Shown here in pieces: positions 7,739-13,805 of a stretch of 26,711 nt of DNA. This stretch comes from JBNAVY01 sp049700195 (lineage in GTDB: Bacteria; Bacillota; Thermoanaerobacteria; Thermoanaerobacterales; Thermoanaerobacteraceae), in NCBI GenBank assembly GCA_049700195.1, contig JBNAVY010000025.1:1-26711 (forward strand), in the 5' to 3' direction. The stretch's first letter is position 1, and each line of letters begins with the position of its first letter. The notes beneath the pieces are model-generated. The model was not told where the DNA came from, did no database searches, and saw only the letters and a list, made by a program, of their open reading frames with translations. The position numbers were made by a program, and so were the translations under genes.

Positions 7739-8863
7739 TTATTCGTTATTTTTGTTTTTTGGAGGGATATTTTGCTTTGTTTCTATTGAATTTTTTGAAT
7801 TTTTTATGTTCTCAGTTTTGTCAGAGGTATCTTCATCTGTATTATCTTTTTGTATTTTTATTTTATCTTTTTCCTCAGTTTTTTGCGATTTTTCAATTTC
7901 TTTTTTTGATTGTATATTTTCAGCAGGTGTTATAGGCTTTTCTTTTGTTGATATATTTTTGGATTTATCAGTTTGTTTTTCATTTATATTTTTACTTTCG
8001 TTTTTTGAGGTATTAGAGGAATTTGTAACTGGGTTTTTATTATCTATATTTATACTAGATTTTTGATTTTTATTATCAGTTAATTTATTTATCTTTTCAT
8101 TAGTATTATTTTGTTTTACATTTTTTGTATTTTCTTTATTATTGGTTTGCAATTTGTCTTTTTGTGATTGTTCTGTAGACTTTTTAAGTTTTTCAAAAAA
8201 CTCCTTATTATTTAGTTTATCTTTTGGAATATTTATTCCTTCACGTTGAGCTTTTTCCCATAAAATTAGTCTTCCTGGTGATGTATTAATTTTTTTTGCT
8301 TGTTCTAACTGACTTTTATCTGTTTCTAATACTTCAATATTTATTGATTTTATATCTGATTTTAAATTTTCAATAGCTTTGTTAATGTCATTTTGAATAG
8401 TTTTTGAGTTTTTTATATTAATCGTAGTAATTACAACTGTATTGTTATCTTTCAGATAACCTAGATTTTCAGAGTCTTTGACTACTTTTGTAATAAAAGT
8501 TTCTATATTTTCTCCTTTAAAATGCATATTTTTGAGTAATGTATTGCCATCTTTATTTAAAGATATTACATCTATAATTTTACCATTCTTATTAATGGTT
8601 ATTTGTAAACTTGGATTTATATCAACATAAACATATGCATAAACTTTTGGTATATTTATATTAATTACGGTTAAAATAATTGCAAATATTAAGGATGCTG
8701 CAATAAAAGCTGTAAATATTTTTTTATAATTTAAATTATATGAATTTAAGTATATATTATCTCCTATTTGTGCATTTTGCTTATTTTTAACATATTTGAA
8801 CTGCCCGTCTTCTGTCATAACATATATTTTGTTATCTTCTTTGTATATAACAGTAGCCTTCAT
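7739..8863 (-). CDS. rsgI: Membrane anti-sigma factor RsgI
   Basis: 374 residues. An N-terminal cytoplasmic RsgI domain (1-46, with KIYVMTEDGQF) would bind SigI. One transmembrane segment (about 49-68) leads to an extracytoplasmic domain beginning YVDINPSLQITIN. The Asn83-Pro84 bond there corresponds to the position at which clostridial RsgI proteins are reported to self-cleave before intramembrane proteolysis releases sigma. Residues about 205-374 are a hydrophilic, low-complexity Lys/Asn/Glu/Thr tail, with no carbohydrate-binding or enzyme domain of the kind fused to cellulosomal RsgI proteins. GAGGTG precedes ATG 8863. The start codon overlaps the stop of the reconstructed sigI (ATGA), implying translational coupling that the sigI frameshift would disturb. 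Confidence 0.93.
   Translation of the reverse strand: MKATVIYKEDNKIYVMTEDGQFKYVKNKQNAQIGDNIYLNSYNLNYKKIFTAFIAASLIFAIILTVININIPKVYAYVYVDINPSLQITINKNGKIIDVISLNKDGNTLLKNMHFKGENIETFITKVVKDSENLGYLKDNNTVVITTINIKNSKTIQNDINKAIENLKSDIKSINIEVLETDKSQLEQAKKINTSPGRLILWEKAQREGINIPKDKLNNKEFFEKLKKSTEQSQKDKLQTNNKENTKNVKQNNTNEKINKLTDNKNQKSSINIDNKNPVTNSSNTSKNESKNINEKQTDKSKNISTKEKPITPAENIQSKKEIEKSQKTEEKDKIKIQKDNTDEDTSDKTENIKNSKNSIETKQNIPPKNKNNE
7742..7766 (-). promoter_or_regulatory. Possible sigma-I-type promoter before the SLH gene
   Basis: Minus strand: CCC (7766-7764), an A-rich 18-base spacer, and CGAA (7745-7742), inside the last codons of rsgI. It shares a 13-base identity (CGAATAATATATT) with the sigI upstream region. 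A start a few bases downstream would leave room for the SLH ribosome site at 7723-7717. Confidence 0.4.
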
Positions 8864-9520
8864 AGTTTAGTCACCTCACTCTCGATTTTAATATATTCTT
8901 TTAAAATTGGTAAATCTTCAGAAATAATTATAACTAGAGCTATTATATATTTTCTGTGTTTTTCAATAGTTTTTCTACTTATATTTAAAATTTCTGATAT
9001 GTCTTTTAAAGGCAGATTTTTTTTTTGTTCTAACATAATTTAGTAAATCCTCGTTTTTACATATGGTATATGCTATTTTTGCTGCAAATTTTCGTGTATC
9101 ATTATGAGATGGAGATTGTTTTACTAATTCTTCTAAAGTTATATTATATAGATTTAACATACTCATGAAAGATAACATTTCAAGTTTTCGGTTTTCACTG
9201 GTTATATCTTGCGGAATTTCATTATAAAATTCAAGAGGAACTGTTTTATAATAATTATTTTTTCTGAAGTAATCAATGATTCGACGTTTTATTAAAAGGC
9301 TTGAAAAGCTTAGAAAAGACCCCTTTGTTTTATCATAAGAATTTATTGCTTCATTAAAAGCTATTAGCCCTATACTTAACTCATCACTATTTTTTTCATC
9401 TATGTATTTATTTGTTATATAAGACAATTGTTTAATTACAAAGGGGGTGTAATCTTTTATAAGTTTTTCTCTTTCAGTTTCATCGTTTTTTGCTAGATAT
9501 ATTCTGTCATTTATGTTCAT
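8860..9520 (-). CDS. sigI: Sigma factor SigI, frameshifted at a run of ten A
   Basis: The zero-frame product is 181 residues (stop near 8975) and ends in an unrelated tail. Up to the A run (coding-strand A10 at 9026-9017) it matches SigI: DELSIGLIAFNEAINSYD, GSFLSFSSLLIKRRIIDYFRK, then the SigI-specific region. Dropping one A restores 52 more residues, including the C-terminal DNA-binding segment ISEILNISRKTIEKHRKYII and ending in a TGA that overlaps the rsgI ATG. The reconstructed protein has 219 residues, near the family's usual length (about 240-250). The break could be a sequencing error, a real or phase-variable mutation, or corrected by transcriptional slippage. SigI is a sigma-70-type factor for heat or cell-wall/polysaccharide responses, held by RsgI. 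GGGGTGG precedes ATG 9520. Confidence 0.88.
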
Positions 9521-9540
9521 ACAACCACCCCAATATATTA

Positions 9541-9567
9541 TTCGTATTTATTATTTTTTTTTAGGGT
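9541..9567 (-). promoter_or_regulatory. Possible sigma-I-type autoregulatory promoter of sigI
   Basis: Minus strand: ACCC (9567-9564), an A-tract-containing 19-base spacer, and CGAA (9544-9541), 20 bases before the sigI ATG. An A-tract followed by a CGWA -10 element is the pattern described for clostridial sigma-I promoters. A similar copy lies before the SLH gene. Confidence 0.42.
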
Positions 9568-9568
9568 A

Positions 9569-9597
9569 TTCTATTAATAATAATTATATATTATAAT
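9569..9597 (+). promoter_or_regulatory. Weak candidate promoter for mrp
   Basis: TATAAT at 9592-9597 with a poor -35 (TTCTAT, 9569-9574) at 17 bases. It lies 40 bases before the mrp start and diverges from the sigI promoter. Confidence 0.3.
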
Positions 9598-9637
9598 AAT
9601 CTTGTGGGCAATAAAATACCAAGAGGGGGTATATATA

Positions 9638-10693
9638 TTGGTAACTAAAGAACAGGTTCTTGAAGTACTGAAGGATGTCAATGATCCAGAGATAGGCAAA
9701 AGTATTGTTGAGCTAAATATGGTCAAAGATATTCAAATTAAAGGCGGTAAAGTAATAGTTGATATAAATCTTACTATAAAAGGCTGTCCTTTAAAAGATA
9801 CAATAAAGAGAGATGTTGAATTAAAAGTTTTAACTTTGGAAGGAGTATCAGAAGTAGTTGTTAATCTTGGTTCAATGACAGAAGATGAAAGACAGGCCTT
9901 AGCCAACAAACTATCTGGTGGGAAAAGGCCGCTTTTTGAAAAAACCCGTGTAATAGTTGTTGGAAGTGGCAAAGGTGGTGTTGGTAAATCTACAGTATCT
10001 GCAAATCTTGCAATTGCCCTTGGAAGACTTGGATTTAAGGTAGGCCTTCTAGATGCTGATGTATTAGGATTTAGTTTACCAAGACTGCTTGGCATAGTAG
10101 GAGAAAAGCCTTATGCACTTGATGAACATACTATTTTACCTATTGAGAAATATGGAGTAAAAATTATTTCTATGGGTAATTTTGCTGATGAGGATACCCC
10201 TCTTATTTGGAGAGGACCTCTTCTGGGTGGAGTTTTAGATCAATTTTTTAATGATGTATACTGGGGTGATCTTGATTATTTAGTGCTTGATTTGCCTCCA
10301 GGGACTGGTGATGTTCCTCTTACTGTAATGCAGAAAATACCTCAAGCAAAATTTATGCTTGTTACAACACCACAGGCGTCGGCATCTCATGTCGCAGGAA
10401 GAATTGCTTATATGGCACAAAAAGTCAATATTGAGGTAATAGGTATTGCAGAAAATATGTCATATTTTGAATGTCCAAAATGTCACGAGAAGTATTATAT
10501 ATTTGGAGAAGGAGAAACAGAAAAATTAGCAAAAGAATTAGGAACAGAAATTTTAGTAAAAATACCTATTGATATTAAGGTTAGAGAAATGAGTGATATA
10601 GGTATTCCTGTTGCACTTGAAGATGGACAGGAAGGTAGCTATTATTTAGATCTTGCAGAAAAGGTTGTGGAAATAGTTAGACCAAACAAATAA
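9638..10693 (+). CDS. mrp: Mrp/ApbC-type Fe-S cluster carrier ATPase
   Basis: About 351 residues. The N-terminal MIP18 (DUF59) domain occupies roughly 1-80 (DVNDPEIGKSIVELNMV). A P-loop NTPase domain of the Mrp/NBP35 class follows, with the deviant Walker A GSGKGGVGKST, then DADVLGFSLPRLLG and DLPPGTGDVPLT. The CPKC pair in FECPKCHEKYY binds the bridging Fe-S cluster in homologues. The protein assembles and transfers 4Fe-4S clusters in the cytoplasm, which fits the many Fe-S proteins of the nearby hydrogenase operon. I chose TTG 9638, about 8 bases after a GAGGGGGT ribosome site; the frame is open further upstream but with no ribosome site. It diverges from sigI and ends in a strong terminator. 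Confidence 0.95.
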   Translation: MVTKEQVLEVLKDVNDPEIGKSIVELNMVKDIQIKGGKVIVDINLTIKGCPLKDTIKRDVELKVLTLEGVSEVVVNLGSMTEDERQALANKLSGGKRPLFEKTRVIVVGSGKGGVGKSTVSANLAIALGRLGFKVGLLDADVLGFSLPRLLGIVGEKPYALDEHTILPIEKYGVKIISMGNFADEDTPLIWRGPLLGGVLDQFFNDVYWGDLDYLVLDLPPGTGDVPLTVMQKIPQAKFMLVTTPQASASHVAGRIAYMAQKVNIEVIGIAENMSYFECPKCHEKYYIFGEGETEKLAKELGTEILVKIPIDIKVREMSDIGIPVALEDGQEGSYYLDLAEKVVEIVRPNK

Positions 10694-10728
10694 AAAAAGC
10701 TGAAAGGTTAACCTTTCAGCTTTTTTTT
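10692..10728. terminator. Bidirectional terminator after mrp
   Basis: A perfect palindrome: AGCTGAAAGG, TTAA, CCTTTCAGCT, flanked by seven A and eight T, strong in both directions. It serves mrp and the convergent NifX-like gene, whose stop codon overlaps its edge. Confidence 0.92.
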
Positions 10729-11083
10729 ATTTGTTTAACTCTTCTTCTGGAATTTCATCTGTAATATTATTAATATATAAAGCAATATTGTCAAATACAT
10801 TTTTGTAAGGCATGCTTTTATCGAGTTTTATAAATTTTATTCCATTCTTTTTTGCTTTTTCATAAGATATACTGCAAAAAGCTTCTGGTACGGTTATTAC
10901 ACAATCTACCTTTTTACTAATTAAAAAATCTACAACTGCACTTCTCCTGTTTTCTTTTAATGAAAATCATGGGTTAATGATTTTTTCAATGTTTTTATTG
11001 TTAGAATCGTAGATAAAAATATATGGTCCATCTGGCAATTTATCAATATAATTATTATTATTTATAGTAGCGGCTATTTTCAT
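10727..11083 (-). pseudogene. NifX/NifB-like small protein interrupted by one in-frame TGA
   Basis: Read from ATG 11083, which has AAGGAGG 9 bases upstream, the frame gives 38 residues (MKIAATINNNNYIDKLPDG...), then TGA at 10969-10967, then 79 more residues in the same frame to TAA at 10727. The whole resembles the dinitrogenase iron-molybdenum cofactor-binding (NifX-like) domain that clostridia often keep beside mrp: an MKIA(A/V) start, then DFLISKKVDCVIT and KKNGIKFIKLD. One base would turn the TGA into TGG (Trp). The strong ribosome site, the intact second half and the terminator suggest recent inactivation, a sequencing error or recoding. I see no convincing SECIS hairpin after the TGA. 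The function of the family outside nitrogenase assembly is unclear. Confidence 0.7.
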
Positions 11084-11178
11084 TTTAGTTGCCTCCTTAT
11101 ACAATTTTATTTATAGGAGATTTAAGTTAAATTTAATTATAATTATAACATAACATATTTAAAGAAAAAAGCTAAACC

Positions 11179-11207
11179 TTGTATTAGTATATACTATATG
11201 ATATAAT
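11179..11207 (+). promoter_or_regulatory. Sigma-A-type promoter for the membrane protein/FtsH-like pair
   Basis: TTGTAT at 11179-11184, a 17-base spacer, and TATAAT at 11202-11207, 29 bases before the TTG start at 11237. Confidence 0.65.
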
Positions 11208-11236
11208 GAAATATATCATGCATAGGAGGGAGAATT

Positions 11237-11755
11237 TTGTTAAAAGGTATAAAATGGCAGATTGTTTTGTTAACTCTGGCACTTGCATTAGGAATGCTGT
11301 TTGCAGGTTTTCAATTTTATCAGGAAAAGTATTTGCCAGACAAAATAACAAAGGAAATTTATGGTATAAAATCTGTTAAATCAGTTAAAATCGAAACAAA
11401 ATCAAAAGAATATATTATAGATGTTAAATTAGATAAAGTAAATAATTTAATGGAAACATATAAAAACATACAGGCTAAAGTTTTGAAATATCCTGTAAAA
11501 ATAGAAATAAATATTATTGACAATTCTGATAATAAGTTAAATAATATTTATTATAAAAGTCAGTTTGCAGTTTATGAAGGTATACAAAAAGGCGACTATT
11601 TAAATATGTTTAATTTTATAAAAGATCTTTCAAAGACAGAAAATGTCGAATTTAATATAAATATGGACAGTAAAAATATTTATTTGGATTTTAGAGATGG
11701 GTCTAATTATTTTTACAAGATAGTGCCGCGGGTACCTTCTGAAGGGGGTATTTAA
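11237..11755 (+). CDS. Unknown membrane-anchored protein paired with an FtsH-like protease
   Basis: 172 residues that I do not recognise as a named family. A short basic N-terminus (K3, K6) precedes one hydrophobic segment (about 8-26), so the remaining 145 residues are probably extracytoplasmic. That part is mixed alpha/beta and Lys/Asn/Ile-rich (VKSVKIETKSKEYIIDV, then two helical stretches), with no cysteine or recognisable catalytic motif. The start is TTG 11237 after an AGGAGGGA ribosome site. Its stop is one base before the ATG of the FtsH-like gene, which argues for coupled translation and a shared task. It may supply the extracytoplasmic part that its partner lacks, or be an adaptor or substrate (inference). 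Confidence 0.8.
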   Translation: MLKGIKWQIVLLTLALALGMLFAGFQFYQEKYLPDKITKEIYGIKSVKSVKIETKSKEYIIDVKLDKVNNLMETYKNIQAKVLKYPVKIEINIIDNSDNKLNNIYYKSQFAVYEGIQKGDYLNMFNFIKDLSKTENVEFNINMDSKNIYLDFRDGSNYFYKIVPRVPSEGGI

Positions 11756-11756
11756 T

Positions 11757-13238
11757 ATGGTTAAAGAAGTTATAATAGGAATTATTATAGCTTTAATTAT
11801 ATTTTCAGCTTTTCTTGGTATTAACATTGCACCGATATTTTTTATTGGTGGTATGATTTTGATTTTAAACTATTTGTTGGATAATAAAGGGATAATAGGT
11901 GGAACAAGTAATTTAATAAAACCGGAATCTGAAATTTCCTTTAAAGATATAGGAGGACAAAATACTGCAATTTCTGAACTAAAGGAAGCTCTTGATTTTG
12001 TTATAAATAAAGATAAGTTAAAAGAATTGGGAATTAGGCCGATAAAAGGTATACTCTTAAGTGGACCTCCTGGTACTGGTAAAACGCTTCTAGCTAAAGC
12101 AGCTGCAAAATATACTAATTCAAGCTATATAGCAACATCAGGCAGTGAATTTATTGAAATGTATGCAGGTGTAGGTGCACAAAGAGTTAGAAAACTTTTT
12201 GATTCTGCAAAAAGTCTTGCAAAAAAGGAAAATAAAAATAGTGTAATAATATTTATTGATGAAATTGATATTTTAGGTGCGAAAAGAGGTACGAATGAAA
12301 GCCACCATGAATATGATCAGACTTTAAATCAGCTTTTGGTTGAAATGGATGGTATTAAAAGTGAAAATGATATAAGTGTTTTAGTTATTGCTGCAACAAA
12401 CAGAGCAGATTTACTTGATCCTGCTATTTTGAGGCCTGGAAGATTTGATAGACAGGTATTTGTTGATTTGCCTGATAAAAGCGGTAGGTTGCAGATATTG
12501 AAAATTCATACACAAAATAAGCCTTTATCTGAAGATGTAAATTTAGAATCTATAGCAGAAGATACTTTTGGTTTTTCAGGAGCTCACATTGAAAGTTTGT
12601 GTAATGAAGCCGCTATTCTTGCAATGAGATCTGGGTCAAAGCTGATTTGTCAGAATCATTTTAATGAAGCTGTAGACAAAGTAATTCTTGGTGAAAAAAG
12701 TGAGAAAAAGCCAACTGATGATGAGATTTATAGAGTTTCAGTTCATGAAGGAGGACATGCTCTTATAAGCGAAATTATAAACCCGCAATCTGTTGCAACT
12801 GTAACAATTGTTCCAAGAGGTAAAGCACTTGGTTTTGTTAGGCAGACAGATAAGGAAGATACCTTAATATATACTAAAGAACAGCTAGAAAAAGAAATTA
12901 TGGTGTGTTTAGGTGGGACAGTAGCAGAATTAACAGTTTTAAAAAATAGAAGTACAGGTTCTTCAAATGATTTTGAACAGGCTATAAGTATTGCCAAAAG
13001 AATAGTTTATACCGGTTTATCTGACTTAGGGATAGTAAGTATTGAAGATATTTCTAAGGAAAAGATTAATGATGAAATAAATAAAATTATAATGTTACAA
13101 GAAGAAAAGGTAAAAGACATATTAGAAAAAAAGCAAGAAGAATTAAAAGAAATTGCCGAAATATTAAGAAAAGAAGAAACTATAACAGGTGAAAGATTAA
13201 GAAATATTATAATGAAAAAAGATGCTGTTGTAGCATAA
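11757..13238 (+). CDS. Short FtsH-like membrane AAA+ zinc protease
   Basis: 493 residues against about 600-650 for standard FtsH. Two close hydrophobic segments (about 5-22 and 25-42) leave almost no extracytoplasmic loop, so the usual 70-residue periplasmic domain is missing. The AAA+ module is complete: Walker A GPPGTGKT (103-110), pore loop EMYAGVGA (Tyr for the usual Phe), Walker B IIFIDEID, and the second region of homology ATNRADLLDPAILRPGRFDR with its arginines. The zinc site HEGGH (330-334) and the third ligand Asp405 in SSNDFEQA are present, so it should be an active ATP-dependent protease that degrades membrane or cytosolic proteins. The C-terminus has a coiled Glu/Lys-rich helix. 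It is coupled to the upstream membrane protein; a canonical ftsH probably exists elsewhere. Confidence 0.92.
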   Translation: MVKEVIIGIIIALIIFSAFLGINIAPIFFIGGMILILNYLLDNKGIIGGTSNLIKPESEISFKDIGGQNTAISELKEALDFVINKDKLKELGIRPIKGILLSGPPGTGKTLLAKAAAKYTNSSYIATSGSEFIEMYAGVGAQRVRKLFDSAKSLAKKENKNSVIIFIDEIDILGAKRGTNESHHEYDQTLNQLLVEMDGIKSENDISVLVIAATNRADLLDPAILRPGRFDRQVFVDLPDKSGRLQILKIHTQNKPLSEDVNLESIAEDTFGFSGAHIESLCNEAAILAMRSGSKLICQNHFNEAVDKVILGEKSEKKPTDDEIYRVSVHEGGHALISEIINPQSVATVTIVPRGKALGFVRQTDKEDTLIYTKEQLEKEIMVCLGGTVAELTVLKNRSTGSSNDFEQAISIAKRIVYTGLSDLGIVSIEDISKEKINDEINKIIMLQEEKVKDILEKKQEELKEIAEILRKEETITGERLRNIIMKKDAVVA

Positions 13239-13333
13239 TTTGTTATGATATAATAAAGAATAGAAGTTGAAAAGTATATTATTATTTTCGCTTCATTGGT
13301 TTTATATTAAATTATATAAAAAGGAGAATTACA

Positions 13334-13579
13334 ATGGCAAGTTCAAAAACAGTTATTAATTTACAGGATGTGTTTTTAAATCAAGTCAGAAAAGAACAAG
13401 TACCAGTTACGATTTATCTGACAAATGGAGTTCCTCTAAAGGGTATTGTAAAAGGATTTGATAATTATACAATAGTTTTAGAACTTGAAGATAAACAGCA
13501 GATGCTTATATTCAAAAGTGCCGTATCTTCAATTACTCCAAAGAAATCTATAATTTTTACTCAAACTGATAAACAGTAA
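13334..13579 (+). CDS. hfq: RNA chaperone Hfq with a variant Sm2 motif
   Basis: 81 residues. Hfq forms a hexameric ring that binds small RNAs and mRNAs. The Sm1 region is typical: NLQDVFLNQVRKEQVPVTIYLTNGVPLKGIVKGFDNYTIVL, seen as Gln11 (proximal-face Q8 equivalent), LNQ, and GFDNYT. The Sm2 motif, usually YKHA(I/V)S, reads FKSAVSS here (residues 60-66), so the conserved proximal-face histidine (His57 in E. coli) is Ser62; the adjacent lysine is kept. A GGAG ribosome site precedes ATG 13334, and a 13-base-pair hairpin follows the stop. It stands alone rather than in the usual mutL-miaA-hfq cluster. Confidence 0.95.
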   Translation: MASSKTVINLQDVFLNQVRKEQVPVTIYLTNGVPLKGIVKGFDNYTIVLELEDKQQMLIFKSAVSSITPKKSIIFTQTDKQ

Positions 13580-13582
13580 GTT

Positions 13583-13618
13583 ATGAAACGTCTTGTAAGA
13601 TTTTGCAAGACGTTTCAT
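13583..13618 (+). terminator. Hairpin after hfq, likely terminator
   Basis: A perfect 13-pair stem, ATGAAACGTCTTG with CAAGACGTTTCAT, around a 10-base loop. The following CTTGTAGTTTAT is not a clean T-tract, so termination may be partial or the hairpin may protect the 3' end. Confidence 0.6.
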
Positions 13619-13632
13619 CTTGTAGTTTATAA

Positions 13633-13650
13633 TTGTTAAAATAATATCAA
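13633..13650. promoter_or_regulatory. Possible Rex-type redox operator
   Basis: TTGTTAAAATAATATCAA agrees with the Rex pattern TTGTTAA-N4-TTAACAA at 12 of 14 defined positions. It lies 42 bases before the -35 of the hydrogenase promoter. The motif is almost all A/T and the context AT-rich, so support is limited. Confidence 0.25.
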
Positions 13651-13691
13651 AAAATAACATTATTATTTATTGATAAAAATTATTTGTTGTA

Positions 13692-13720
13692 TTGACTTTG
13701 ACAAAATAAAAATTTATAAT
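13692..13720 (+). promoter_or_regulatory. Strong promoter of the ech-hyp operon
   Basis: TTGACT at 13692-13697, a 17-base spacer, and TATAAT at 13715-13720. The leader is about 80 bases and contains TAGAAGTGT twice (13726-13734, 13746-13754) plus a weaker TAAAGTGC at 13765, at 19-20 base spacing. Confidence 0.75.
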
Positions 13721-13805
13721 CTATGTAGAAGTGTTATTAATAATTTAGAAGTGTATACAATATGTAAAGTGCAACTATTTAAAATTGTCTGAAAGAGGTG
13801 TTTTT

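Noticed and set aside
7752..8066. 104-codon plus-strand frame opposite rsgI
   Set aside because: It is a Phe/Ser-rich mirror of the Lys/Glu-rich RsgI tail, not an independent gene.
10930..10969. Selenocysteine reading of the TGA in the NifX-like gene
   Set aside because: The bases after the TGA form only weak pairs (TTTTC/GAAAA) with no SECIS-like stem and loop, and this family is not known to me as a selenoprotein.
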